A stretch of DNA of 64,000 nt from JAJTFA01 sp051715425. GTDB lineage: Bacteria; Bacteroidota; Bacteroidia; UKL13-3. Positions 17,707-26,130 of the stretch are shown here, piece by piece. The stretch covers positions 1-64,000 of the forward strand of contig JBPXJS010000023.1 in NCBI GenBank assembly GCA_051715425.1. The letters run 5' to 3'. The notes under the pieces are model-generated. The model worked only from the letters and a program-made list of their open reading frames with translations, had not been told where the DNA came from and searched no databases. A program made the translations under genes and the position numbers. Numbering within the stretch: position 1 is the first letter of the stretch; each line of letters opens with the position of its first letter.

Positions 17707-18681
17707 ATGAAACGCTTAATTGCCTACGCAGTGCTATTGTGCATTGCCCTGCCTGCTATTGCCCAATACAATAGCAAAAACCTGAAAGCTGATTATGTAA
17801 AAGCAAACTCCCTTACCTACAAAAAACTGAAGATATATCCGATAATGGCCAATGAGCAGTTTTTTGCAGCGCACAAACATATTGGTAAATACACCATGCT
17901 GGAAGAGGCAATTAAACAGAAAAAAATAACCATTAAAGAAGTGGATGCAAGCGGAGAAGTAAACAAACTTATTGTAACCAACAATTCCAAAGACACCATT
18001 TACCTGATGGCGGGAGAAGTCGTAAAAGGAGGTAAACAGGATCGCGTATTGGGTGAAGATATTGTGTTGGCTCCGCGTAAGAAAAAGGTTATCGAATCCT
18101 TTTGTGTAGAACAGGGCCGTTGGTCGCCACGTGAAATACATGGCAGAAGCGGAAGTGGCAGTGGAAATGGTTCTTCCTACGCATTTTCAACAAATGCCAA
18201 AGCCGGCAGTTTAAAAATTCGCGAAGCAGCCATGGTAAAAAAAGACCAGCAGCAGGTGTGGAATGAAGTAGCCGATAAAACTTCTAAAAATGAGGCGGCA
18301 ACATCAACGGGCACTTATACCGCATTGGAAGATTCCAAAAAATTTACTGCAGAGCGTGATGGATATATTCGGTTTTTCGAAAGTCATATTGGTAACTCAC
18401 CCAATATCATAGGCATTGTGGTGGTAAGCGGAGATCAGGTGATTGGTTGCGATTTATTTGCCACCAACTATATTTTTACAAAACAATTAAATAACCTGTT
18501 GCACTCTTATGTAACGGAAGCTGTTACCAACGGCAAGGAGGTAAAAATTACTGATGCAGCAGTAACTGCCTACTTAAAAGATTTTCTGGATGATGAAAGC
18601 AAGCAGGAAATGAAACTGAAAGGCAAAGGATCTACATATAAACACAAAGGAGCCAAATTGCGGGTGAGCAAGTTTATGTAA
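17707..18681 (+). CDS. Secreted ARPP-1 domain protein
   Basis: 324 residues. The signal peptide is MKRLIAYAVLLCIALPAIAQ (1-20), which fixes the start at 17707. The mature protein matches the ARPP-1 family (ARG and rhodanese-phosphatase-associated domain 1): YKKLKIYPIMANEQF, a central TIYLMAGEVVKGGKQDR and APRKKKVIESFCVEQGRW. A Gly/Ser-rich linker (about 153-162) follows, then a C-terminal half ending in basic residues. The biochemical function of the family is not known to me; it is periplasmic or outer-membrane-associated by its signal. It lies 59 bases after the Ca2+ ATPase and may share its transcript. Confidence 0.82.
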   Translation: MKRLIAYAVLLCIALPAIAQYNSKNLKADYVKANSLTYKKLKIYPIMANEQFFAAHKHIGKYTMLEEAIKQKKITIKEVDASGEVNKLIVTNNSKDTIYLMAGEVVKGGKQDRVLGEDIVLAPRKKKVIESFCVEQGRWSPREIHGRSGSGSGNGSSYAFSTNAKAGSLKIREAAMVKKDQQQVWNEVADKTSKNEAATSTGTYTALEDSKKFTAERDGYIRFFESHIGNSPNIIGIVVVSGDQVIGCDLFATNYIFTKQLNNLLHSYVTEAVTNGKEVKITDAAVTAYLKDFLDDESKQEMKLKGKGSTYKHKGAKLRVSKFM

Positions 18682-18682
18682 G

Positions 18683-18908
18683 TTATGCCTTACCTGTGTT
18701 TCCTTTTTTACCAGGTTTAAACCGCACCGTATCCTTTATCAATTCCTTATCCTGAGCATGAAATACCCGGATTTCGGTAACGATTTCCGGGTTATCCGAT
18801 AAATGGCTTGCAACAACTGCATAACCCATATCTTCTAAAAAATCCGATAACTCATCTTGCTTCAGGAACCCCTGCTGAACTGTTTTCAGGAATGCAAAAT
18901 ATTTTCAT
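18683..18908 (-). pseudogene. Small gene with a one-base frameshift near its start
   Basis: On the minus strand an open frame of about 71 codons ends at TAA (18683-18685) and reads FLKTVQQGFLKQDELSDFLE, then a segment including VVASHLSDNPEIVTEIRVFH and the basic tail KPGKKGNTGKA. It has no start codon of its own, but an ATG at 18906-18908 lies in the neighbouring frame. Removing one A from AAAA or one T from TTTT just after it joins the two into a 74-residue protein beginning MKYFAFLKTV or MKIFAFLKTV. The composition (helical N-half, beta-like middle, Lys-rich tail) looks like a real protein. A sequencing error or a recent mutation fits equally well. Family not recognised. Confidence 0.5.
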
Positions 18909-18928
18909 GTTATTTTTATCTCCCCGCA

Positions 18929-18936
18929 TATCTTTG
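18929..18936 (+). promoter_or_regulatory. -7 element TATCTTTG of the hemerythrin operon
   Basis: Perfect TAnnTTTG match 14 bases before the ATG at 18951, giving a very short leader. No TTG at -33 spacing. Confidence 0.5.
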
Positions 18937-18950
18937 GAAAAAATTAGGGC

Positions 18951-19661
18951 ATGGAACTTTTTCCGATAGAACAAATCCTTCAACGCTATCAGTTGCGTGT
19001 TGATTACACCAAATTATATCCCGGTGATGAAACGCATGCAATACCGGTTTCCAAAGAATTTGTAAATACCCTGCTAGGTATTTTCGAAGATGAACAAACG
19101 TTTTCAGCCAAAGCTTTCAATCGTTTCTCTTTACATACCATGGTTGATTACCTCCACAGAACCCATGATTTTTATCTTTCTAAAAAACTGTGCGAAATAG
19201 ACCAAAGCATTTCCATTCTTTTACAAAACTATTCTCATCGCCACCCTTTGCTCGTAATTCTCCGCGATTTTTTTACAGAATACAAGGCCAGCCTTACCGC
19301 ACATATTATGGCCGAGGAAAAACACCTTCTTCCTTATATTAAAAGCCTGATGTGTGCTGAAGCAGATCAGGCGGGTTTCTCCCAATACCTGCTTAAGCAA
19401 AAAAGTTATTCCATACAACAGTTCATCAACAGCCATCACGATACAGAAGAAGACCTGTCGAATATCCGTGCCACCATTCTCAGCTATGAGCCACCAACAA
19501 CCAACCAAACACCTTACCGTATCCTGTTGTTGCAACTGGAGGCATTTGAGAAAGACCTTTGTGTGCATGCATTGATAGAAGATGAGGTACTTATACCCCG
19601 TGCTTTGGTTCTGGAAAACTTACTGAAGGATTCGATTAAAAAAACGGCACCATTGAATTGA
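18951..19661 (+). CDS. Hemerythrin-domain protein
   Basis: 236 residues of an all-helical hemerythrin (HHE) fold that binds a di-iron centre. Likely ligands: His in YLHRTHDFY (about 71-75), HRHPLL, HIMAEEKHLLPY (His and Glu, about 119-127), SHHDTEED (about 162) and HALIEDEVLIPR (about 207). It resembles RIC/YtfE/ScdA iron-centre repair proteins, which counter nitrosative stress, but lacks their N-terminal Cys-containing DUF542 domain, so an O2-, NO- or iron-sensing role is equally possible. The next gene overlaps by 4 bases. Confidence 0.82.
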   Translation: MELFPIEQILQRYQLRVDYTKLYPGDETHAIPVSKEFVNTLLGIFEDEQTFSAKAFNRFSLHTMVDYLHRTHDFYLSKKLCEIDQSISILLQNYSHRHPLLVILRDFFTEYKASLTAHIMAEEKHLLPYIKSLMCAEADQAGFSQYLLKQKSYSIQQFINSHHDTEEDLSNIRATILSYEPPTTNQTPYRILLLQLEAFEKDLCVHALIEDEVLIPRALVLENLLKDSIKKTAPLN

Positions 19662-20089
19662 CTGCTAAACCACATTTAAGCACCACGGCCTATTCAGGAA
19701 CCCCACTTGCAAAAAAACTGGGCATCAAGTCGGGTTATATCATTCGCATTATTAACGAACCTTCGCATTATTTTACCCTGTTTGCCGATTGGCCTGCCGA
19801 TGTAATTCCCTCAGAAACCAGAAAGGAACCCAAAAACCTGATCCATTTGTTTGCAACAGAACTGCACACCATCAATAAAGAGATTCCTCTTCTCAAAAAA
19901 GAAATCACCCAAAACGGAATCATCTGGATTTCCTGGCCCAAAAAAGCATCCAAAGTAATTACCGATATTACAGAGGATCTTATCCGCGGGATTGCACTTG
20001 CCAACGGACTGGTGGATGTAAAGGTTTGTGCCGTAGATGAAATATGGTCGGGATTAAAACTGGTGATTCCGGTAAAAGACAGAAAATAA
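19658..20089 (+). CDS. DUF3052 family protein
   Basis: 143 residues matching the DUF3052 pattern: YSGTPLAKKLGIKSGY near the N-terminus, a central WPADVIP, IWISWPKK, and IRGIALANGLVDVKVCAVDEIWSGLKLVIP at the end. Function unknown; cytoplasmic. The TTG start at 19658 overlaps the previous stop (TTGA) and gives the family's usual N-terminus; no ATG exists in the early frame. The overlap implies translational coupling to the hemerythrin gene. Confidence 0.8.
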   Translation: MTAKPHLSTTAYSGTPLAKKLGIKSGYIIRIINEPSHYFTLFADWPADVIPSETRKEPKNLIHLFATELHTINKEIPLLKKEITQNGIIWISWPKKASKVITDITEDLIRGIALANGLVDVKVCAVDEIWSGLKLVIPVKDRK

Positions 20090-20112
20090 TCAACCCTATA
20101 CTACCATATCAC

Positions 20113-20502
20113 ATGAACAGCGATATTAAGGCATACCACCACAAACAAACCAAAGTCGACAAAGAAATTTGCGATACCCTGTATGAGCAAATCTGCCTTT
20201 ATTTACCTGATGCAGAACATAAAATCTGGCACGCCCATCCGGTGTGGTTTTTAGATGGGAACCCTATTGTAGGTTATAGTAAATTAAAAACCTGCATCAG
20301 GCTTTTATTCTGGAGCGGACAAACTTTTGATGAACCCATTTTACAAAAGGAGGGAAGTTTTAAAGCTGCCGAAATACGTTATACATCAGCCACTGAAATT
20401 AATAAGGCCGATTTGAAAAAGATCCTTAAAAAATCACGTGATATACAGTGGGACTACAAAAATATTGTAAAAAGAAGAGGTGTATTGGAGCGGCTCAAAT
20501 AA
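20113..20502 (+). CDS. DUF1801 family protein (first of two)
   Basis: 129 residues with the DUF1801 (YdhG/YdeI-like) signature: KIWHAHPVWFLDGNPIVGYS (about 40-59) and RLLFWSGQTFDEP. The fold is small alpha/beta; function unknown, though distant relatives are linked to iron or stress. The ATG at 20113 is preferred over an in-frame start at 20044 that would overlap the previous gene by 46 bases. It ends 27 bases before a second DUF1801 gene. Confidence 0.82.
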   Translation: MNSDIKAYHHKQTKVDKEICDTLYEQICLYLPDAEHKIWHAHPVWFLDGNPIVGYSKLKTCIRLLFWSGQTFDEPILQKEGSFKAAEIRYTSATEINKADLKKILKKSRDIQWDYKNIVKRRGVLERLK

Positions 20503-20529
20503 ATAAGTAACCGATTTAACAAACCTGTT

Positions 20530-20958
20530 ATGGCAGAGAAAAAATCAAAACTGGTAGAGATAAAAACCAAACCCACCGCACTAAGTGTGGAGGAATTTAT
20601 TAATCAACTTGCCGATGAACAAAAACGAACAGATAGTTTTACGGTACTGGAGATGATGAAAAAAGCAAGTGGAGAAGAGCCTGTATTGTGGGGCAATTCC
20701 ATTATCGGTTTTGGGAATAAACGATACAAAAGCCCCAATACCGGTAGAGAAGTTGACTGGTTTCTCATTGGTTTTTCTCCACGTAAAGCCAACCTCTCCC
20801 TGTATATAAGCATTGGCTTGAAAGAACAAACTGAGGCACTAAAAAAACTGGGCAAACACAAAACCGGTGCAGGTTGTTTGTATATCAACAAACTTGCTGA
20901 TGTGGATCTGAAAGTGCTGAAAGGAATGATAGAGGTGTCGTTGAAGAAAAAGGAATAA
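20530..20958 (+). CDS. DUF1801 family protein (second of two)
   Basis: 142 residues. The DUF1801 core is recognised from EPVLWGNSIIGFGNKRY, DWFLIGFSPRKANLSLYI and KHKTGAGCLYINKLADVD, preceded by a Lys-rich N-terminus (AEKKSKLVEIKTK). It is only distantly similar to its neighbour, so the two are not a recent tandem duplication. Last gene of the operon that begins at 18951. Function unknown. Confidence 0.82.
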   Translation: MAEKKSKLVEIKTKPTALSVEEFINQLADEQKRTDSFTVLEMMKKASGEEPVLWGNSIIGFGNKRYKSPNTGREVDWFLIGFSPRKANLSLYISIGLKEQTEALKKLGKHKTGAGCLYINKLADVDLKVLKGMIEVSLKKKE

Positions 20959-21145
20959 GTGAATACTGGTTTATTAAAATAGAAGAAATACTAAAAAAGT
21001 ATCAAAACACAGAAGGCGATTACCTGTTTATCTCCGTGGAAAAATAACCCTCTCTGCATGCTGCCTTTATTGCTTGTGTAGCATCCGTATATCCGTTTCC
21101 TGGTTCTGAATAGCAATATATGCTGTAAAAATTAATCAAATAAGA

Positions 21146-21153
21146 TAGTTTTG
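21146..21153 (+). promoter_or_regulatory. -7 element TAGTTTTG before the amidohydrolase gene
   Basis: Perfect TAnnTTTG match 63 bases before the ATG at 21217. The 258-base gap 20959-21216 otherwise holds nothing recognised. Confidence 0.4.
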
Positions 21154-21216
21154 TGTTACCCGGGCAGAAGGCACAACTGTATGTGCATAGTGCGGGATCC
21201 AAATAAAAACAAACGC

Positions 21217-22656
21217 ATGCCATACAAAAATTTGTATCCCGTGTTTCTGTTCCTTTTCTTCTGCCTGATATTGGCAGGCTGCAAACCTGTATCAGATCTT
21301 ACTCATCCGCAGCAGAAAAAAGTTGAACCGCAACAGGTATTTGTTATCAAACAGGTAAATGTGATACCCATGACTCCAGCAGGAGGCGTAATTGAAAATG
21401 CCACCGTCATTATCGAAAATGGAAAAATAATATCCCTTAACGGGCCTGTACCTGATCATGCTGAAGTAATTAACGGGCAAGGAAAATGGCTTATTCCCGG
21501 ACTTATTGATATGCATGTTCATATACCAACTGATGGGCATTTTAATACTACATACCCTACAAGGGCGGCAACAGTTTTCACCAGCACACAAGATATCATG
21601 ACACCGTTTGTTGCTAATGGGGTAACAACCGTTTTTGAACTTATTGCCAGAGCAGGCCATTTTGGTCAAAGAAATGAAATAACAAGAGGTGATGTAATCG
21701 GGCCCCGAATGGCTCTGGCAGCAATGATTGACGGAGGAGAGGAATCCGGGAGAATAGCAAATACACCTGCCGATGGTCGTCAGGCGGTGCGTATGGCAAA
21801 AGCAGAAGGATACGAATTTATTAAGGTGTATTCACATCTTGATAAAGAGACATACAAAGCAATAGTTGATGAAGCCCATAAACAAGGACTTAAAGTAGCA
21901 GGACATATTCCAACCATTTTTCGCGGATCGCTGAAAGAGGCATTTATACCACATTTTGGTTTGGTTGCGCATGCAGAAGAGTTTTCCAAACAGACAGAAG
22001 ACTATAGTGAAACCGATGCACAACTGTTTGCTCAAATGGCTAAAGAGAATGGAACCTGGCTCATACCTACGCTGATTGTTATTGAATCGATTGCTGATCA
22101 GGCCCGTTCTCTTGATAGCATTCGTCAACTCTCAAGTCTTCCATATGTGCACCCGCTGTTGCAAAGCAAGTGGCTGGTGGCAAACAAAAACAATCAGGGC
22201 ACCAGTCCGCAACGGATTGCACGGCTGGAAAAAATGATTGATTTTAATACCCGTTTGGTAAAAGCATTCAGGCAAGCAGGAGTTCCTATTGTTGCAGGAA
22301 CAGATGCGGGATCCTCGGGTGTAGTGTGGGGTTTTTCGTTACATGATGAACTAGAGCTATTGGTAAAAGCCGGATTAACACCTCAGGAAGCATTGGCTTC
22401 ATCTACCCGGTTACCAGCTCTGTGGCTTGGTATTGATCATATTGTTGGAACCATTGAAGCCGGAAAATATGCCGACCTCATTTTGCTAAACAACAATCCG
22501 CTGACTGATATAAAAAACACACGCCAGATTAATGGTGTATTTGTAAATGGCGTATGGCTTAGCAAATCAAAAATTACCAACATGCTTTCTGATCTTTCAA
22601 AAAGAAATAACGCTGCAAAGCAAAAATACGAATGGAATAAAAGAAGTGAATATTAA
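21217..22656 (+). CDS. Lipoprotein amidohydrolase (imidazolonepropionase-like)
   Basis: 479 residues. A lipoprotein signal (YPVFLFLFFCLILAGC, Cys at about 22) fixes the start at 21217. The amidohydrolase TIM barrel has the metal motif LIDMHVH (about 93-99), a likely carboxylated Lys in EFIKVYSH, GHIP, the later His in VAHAEEF and the catalytic Asp in AGTDAGSSG, and ends with the family's beta-sandwich strand GTIEAGKYADLILLNNNPL. Relatives hydrolyse dipeptides with C-terminal Pro, imidazolonepropionate or cyclic amides. The envelope location suggests scavenging of a peptide or amide; the substrate is not predictable. Stands alone. Confidence 0.88.
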   Translation: MPYKNLYPVFLFLFFCLILAGCKPVSDLTHPQQKKVEPQQVFVIKQVNVIPMTPAGGVIENATVIIENGKIISLNGPVPDHAEVINGQGKWLIPGLIDMHVHIPTDGHFNTTYPTRAATVFTSTQDIMTPFVANGVTTVFELIARAGHFGQRNEITRGDVIGPRMALAAMIDGGEESGRIANTPADGRQAVRMAKAEGYEFIKVYSHLDKETYKAIVDEAHKQGLKVAGHIPTIFRGSLKEAFIPHFGLVAHAEEFSKQTEDYSETDAQLFAQMAKENGTWLIPTLIVIESIADQARSLDSIRQLSSLPYVHPLLQSKWLVANKNNQGTSPQRIARLEKMIDFNTRLVKAFRQAGVPIVAGTDAGSSGVVWGFSLHDELELLVKAGLTPQEALASSTRLPALWLGIDHIVGTIEAGKYADLILLNNNPLTDIKNTRQINGVFVNGVWLSKSKITNMLSDLSKRNNAAKQKYEWNKRSEY

Positions 22657-22790
22657 ATATGTATTTGCAATACGGATTTCGAACCAACCATTAACTTAGC
22701 TTACATTAAATAACCCTCTTCCTTTAGCATTATCAATAAACTTATACAACTGTTTTACCGCACCTGTCCAAAGCAATACTCCTGCCCCCC

Positions 22791-23528
22791 TCAATCTCTC
22801 TTAAATATTTTATTACCAAGCAGCACCTGGAGGATTTCTTCCTTACGATCTCTGCTGATAGGGATTTTATTTCCTGAGGCAAGCACCAGCTCATTTCCGT
22901 CTATGGCTTTTACAGCCGATCTGGCAACCAAAAAAGATTTATGAGGTTTAATAAAATCCTGATCAATCAGTTTTTCTTCTGCCGCTTTAAGGGTAACATA
23001 GGCAATATGTTTACCTTTTGCAGTATAAATGGTAATATAGTTTTGTAACCCTTCTATATAATCTATTTCCGATACATAAATTTTATCATAACGTGAACCC
23101 GACTTTATAAAAAAGAAATCGTTTTCTTTTACCGTATCCTTTTTTCTGCCTGCAGCCTCTAAAAACTTAGCATTTACACGGGTAATAGCCTGTGTAAATC
23201 TCTCAAAAGAAAGCGGCTTCAATAAATAATCTGTTACCTCAAATTCATATCCGGCAATAGCAAAGGCCGGATTAGCTGATACGATAATGCAGTATGGTTT
23301 TTTTTGCAACGATTTGAGCAAATCAAGGCCATTTAAATCCGGCATTTGTATATCCAGAATTAATAAATCAATATCATCCTGCTGCATTTTTTTCAGCGCA
23401 TCAAGCGGATGTTGAAAAGCCCCTGCCACGGTGATAAAAGGAATTTTAGAAGCATAGCTAACCAATCCCTCTAATGCCAGAGGCTCATCATCAACAATTA
23501 CACATCGGATATTTCTTACCTCATCCAT
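22791..23528 (-). CDS. LytTR-family response regulator
   Basis: 245 residues: receiver domain (about 1-120) with acidic pair DDEP (13-16), phosphoacceptor in LLILDIQMPDLNG (Asp at about 56), and LLKPLSFERF; then a LytTR DNA-binding domain (about 140-240) with FFFIKSGSRYDKI, DIDYIEGLQNYI and FIKPHKSFLVARSAVKAI. Partner of the overlapping sensor kinase (8-base overlap). Targets are not stated by the sequence; the divergent operon at 24714-26664 is the natural candidate. Confidence 0.93.
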   Translation of the reverse strand: MDEVRNIRCVIVDDEPLALEGLVSYASKIPFITVAGAFQHPLDALKKMQQDDIDLLILDIQMPDLNGLDLLKSLQKKPYCIIVSANPAFAIAGYEFEVTDYLLKPLSFERFTQAITRVNAKFLEAAGRKKDTVKENDFFFIKSGSRYDKIYVSEIDYIEGLQNYITIYTAKGKHIAYVTLKAAEEKLIDQDFIKPHKSFLVARSAVKAIDGNELVLASGNKIPISRDRKEEILQVLLGNKIFKRD

Positions 23529-24570
23529 TTGTACCTGCCTTTAATTCCAGATTTACAGCAAACACACCATCGCCTGAATGAACAGACAATACATGTTTGC
23601 CCGGGTATTCCAGCATAAGCCTCTTTTTCAGGTTATCCAATCCAATACCAAATCCGTTGGGTGTGCTTTTCTCTTTAATTTTATACGCATTCTCAATACC
23701 AAAGATCAATGTATCGTTTATAAAATTAATCTTAATATTTATAAAATACTTCTTGTGCTCATTCTCGCTTACATATTTAAACGCATTTTCTACCAGCGGA
23801 ATAAGCAAAAGAGGAGCAACATATACATCATTCAATTCATCAGAGATATTCCTCTCCATGTTCAATTCCAGGGTATCACTCTTGCGCAGTAATTCAAGCT
23901 TAATATAATCCTGAATATATGCCAACTCCTGATTAAGCAGAATTTTATGCTTTTGCACATCATACAAAGTAAACCGGAGCAACTCGGAAAATTGAAGAAC
24001 CGAATTTGCCGCCAGATCAGCATCCTTATGTATTAAGTGATAAATGTTGTTTAAGGTATTAAATAAGAAATGTGGATTTATTTGTCCTTTCAGATAAGTA
24101 AGTTCTGCTTCATATTTTTCAATCTCCAGATTTTTACGGATGTCTTCGTTTTTTATCCGTTGTCTTATTAATTTAATCATGGATGTGAAAAAAACCGTGG
24201 TTACTACACTTCCAAAACTTGCCGGATAAATAATCTGTGGTTGCATCATATTGTTTAGCGCCTCGGCATTGTCTTTTAACAAAACATAAAAAGCCAGAAT
24301 AATAAGTCCGGAAAACACACTGATATTAAGCACCTGCAGCAACGTAAACATGGCATATTTTTTCTTGTCGAGAAAAAAGGGGATTAAAGAATACATGGAC
24401 GTATACGTAGCTCCGACACTGGCTACCAGGTACACCGCATTGATAAAAATAATTGACTCCAGCGATACATTGCCGGTGTCGGAAATTACAATCCAGAAGG
24501 CAGCATACATAAACCAAAAAACAATATGATGCACCTTATACTTTTCTATATTTTTCCAGTAACTGATCAT
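23521..24570 (-). CDS. LytS/YehU-type sensor histidine kinase
   Basis: 349 residues. Four TM helices in the first ~140 residues (VHHIVFWFMYAAFWIVI, IIFINAVYLVASVGATY, YAMFTLLQVLNISVFSG, and a fourth), a coiled stretch (RIKNEDIRKNLEIEKYEAEL), the His_kinase signature INPHFLFNTLNNIYHL with His167, and an HATPase_c domain with PLVENAFKYV and GFGIGLDNLKKRL. It has no separate periplasmic sensor domain. The start is the ATG at 24570, agreeing with the promoter just upstream. Phosphorylates the neighbouring LytTR regulator. Confidence 0.92.
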   Translation of the reverse strand: MISYWKNIEKYKVHHIVFWFMYAAFWIVISDTGNVSLESIIFINAVYLVASVGATYTSMYSLIPFFLDKKKYAMFTLLQVLNISVFSGLIILAFYVLLKDNAEALNNMMQPQIIYPASFGSVVTTVFFTSMIKLIRQRIKNEDIRKNLEIEKYEAELTYLKGQINPHFLFNTLNNIYHLIHKDADLAANSVLQFSELLRFTLYDVQKHKILLNQELAYIQDYIKLELLRKSDTLELNMERNISDELNDVYVAPLLLIPLVENAFKYVSENEHKKYFINIKINFINDTLIFGIENAYKIKEKSTPNGFGIGLDNLKKRLMLEYPGKHVLSVHSGDGVFAVNLELKAGTNG

Positions 24571-24583
24571 TGTTTTGATGCTG

Positions 24584-24591
24584 CAAATATA
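24584..24591 (-). promoter_or_regulatory. -7 element TATATTTG of the kinase-regulator pair
   Basis: Perfect TAnnTTTG on the minus strand, 13 bases before the kinase ATG, so a leader of only a few bases is predicted. The nearest upstream TTG is 25 bases away, longer than the usual 19-21. Confidence 0.45.
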
Positions 24592-24713
24592 CATCAATAA
24601 AGGCGATAAGTGTTTTCAACAGGTGCATTTGGTCAAGTAACAATTACAGGTGGTGTAAAAACAAAAAACATCATTTCCTGTTGGCGCAACTTTGTATAAT
24701 CAAATTTAAAACA

Positions 24714-25091
24714 ATGAACAAATATCAACTCGCCTTTTGTGCTTCGGGTATTATCCTTACCGCCACATTCTGCGTTCACCTGCAGTTATATATTGCTGCA
24801 AACAACCCAACTTTCATATTAGTATCAGCAGTTTTATATGCGCTACTGATGTTTGCCTCCGGCTTTGTTTTTGGCTACAAAGATCATTCAGCAAAGGAGG
24901 CACAACTCGGATACAGGTACCACCTCCTTACCTTTTGGGTGGTTAACTCCACCTTCTTTGTTACAACAGTACTATCAGAAAATGTAAGCCATCATTTTTT
25001 CTCCGGAATGCTCTTTCAATTCATTGCCTGGGGGCTTGGCCTGTTGGTGCATTATCTCACATTAAAATCAACATTAAAAAACTCCATTTAA
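24714..25091 (+). CDS. Small four-TM membrane protein, unknown
   Basis: 125 residues, almost all hydrophobic, with four predicted TM helices (about 5-27, 32-53, 72-92, 97-118) separated by a short basic/acidic loop (YKDHSAKEAQ). Resembles no family I can name. The ATG at 24714 removes a weaker upstream in-frame start. It begins the operon divergent from the LytS/LytTR pair and is followed after 6 bases by a T9SS cargo gene, so an envelope role is likely. Confidence 0.75.
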   Translation: MNKYQLAFCASGIILTATFCVHLQLYIAANNPTFILVSAVLYALLMFASGFVFGYKDHSAKEAQLGYRYHLLTFWVVNSTFFVTTVLSENVSHHFFSGMLFQFIAWGLGLLVHYLTLKSTLKNSI

Positions 25092-25097
25092 TTACTT

Positions 25098-26123
25098 ATG
25101 AATGCAAATACTTTTCTAAAGCTGCGGCTTTCCGCTTTCGCCTTATTGTTTTATTCGGGTATATCAGCACAAATTACATTAACCCAGGCCGACTTCCCCG
25201 TTGCAGGCGACCACTTTTTTCAGGTTTCTGCCAATGTTAAAAACGGAATTCTGCCGGGAGAACCCGCTCAAACCAAACAAAACTGGGATTTTGAAAACGC
25301 CTTCATTCTGCAAGACTCCACTAACCTTCAGTTTGGCAACTTACTCTCTTCTCATCCGGATACCCTGTTTAAAAATGCACAAAGCGTGGTAAGGAATCCG
25401 GCAAATGGAGACAGGTATTTCAGAACAACAGCATCTGGTTTTTACCTTGATGGATTATATTTTAAAGACGGGCAAAACAGTCTTCATATAAAATATGACG
25501 CCTCAGAAGTAATCATGCCATCCAATTTCACCATGAACGATAGCACGGAATATATTTCAGGATTTGAAATGCTTTACAAAGGACCTCGTGATAATTACAA
25601 AATTGTAATCAGAACAGAAAACAAGCTGGCATGTGATGGGTACGGATCATTAAAAACTCCTGCAGCTTATTACGAAAACACCATCAGACTGAAAAGAACG
25701 GTTAACCAAAACACCAAGGTGTATGTTTTTTACAATAATCAGTACAACCTGGTGCAGGATAATGACAGCAGTTATATGGAATACAACTGGTTCAGAAAAG
25801 GGAAAAACGCCTGGGTAATGAAGATGAATATCAATGAATCCAAAACCCAGCTCACAGCACAGTACTTATCAGAAACCAACACCACCACCATGCTGCAGCA
25901 GATAGACAATAACCAATCATTTAGTGCATACCCTAACCCAACCAACGGATTACTTTCTATTGATAAGGTACCTGATAACAGCCATGTGTATATCCTGAAC
26001 CTGCAGGGTTTATTGGTTCACCAAACCAGCATGCACAATGGATTTATTGATATCAGTATGCTTCCAAAAGGTTTATACTTTATCCGCATCAACCAATCTT
26101 ATCATAAAATAACACTTCAATAA
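25098..26123 (+). CDS. T9SS-secreted protein of unknown function
   Basis: 341 residues. Signal peptide LRLSAFALLFYSGISAQ (cleavage after about 24), a beta-rich central domain starting ITLTQADFPVAGDHFF, and a C-terminal Por/type A sorting domain (about 272-341: YPNPTNGLLSI, VYILNLQGLLV, LPKGLYFIRI). Secreted through the T9SS. The central domain resembles uncharacterised proteins of this group and shows no catalytic motif. Middle gene of the 24714-26664 operon (6- and 7-base gaps). Confidence 0.85.
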   Translation: MNANTFLKLRLSAFALLFYSGISAQITLTQADFPVAGDHFFQVSANVKNGILPGEPAQTKQNWDFENAFILQDSTNLQFGNLLSSHPDTLFKNAQSVVRNPANGDRYFRTTASGFYLDGLYFKDGQNSLHIKYDASEVIMPSNFTMNDSTEYISGFEMLYKGPRDNYKIVIRTENKLACDGYGSLKTPAAYYENTIRLKRTVNQNTKVYVFYNNQYNLVQDNDSSYMEYNWFRKGKNAWVMKMNINESKTQLTAQYLSETNTTTMLQQIDNNQSFSAYPNPTNGLLSIDKVPDNSHVYILNLQGLLVHQTSMHNGFIDISMLPKGLYFIRINQSYHKITLQ

Positions 26124-26130
26124 ACATTAT

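Noticed and set aside
20900..21046. Short frame ending VEK after the second DUF1801 gene
   Set aside because: About 45 codons in a frame overlapping the DUF1801 end, without ATG, GTG or TTG at a sensible place. Probably chance.
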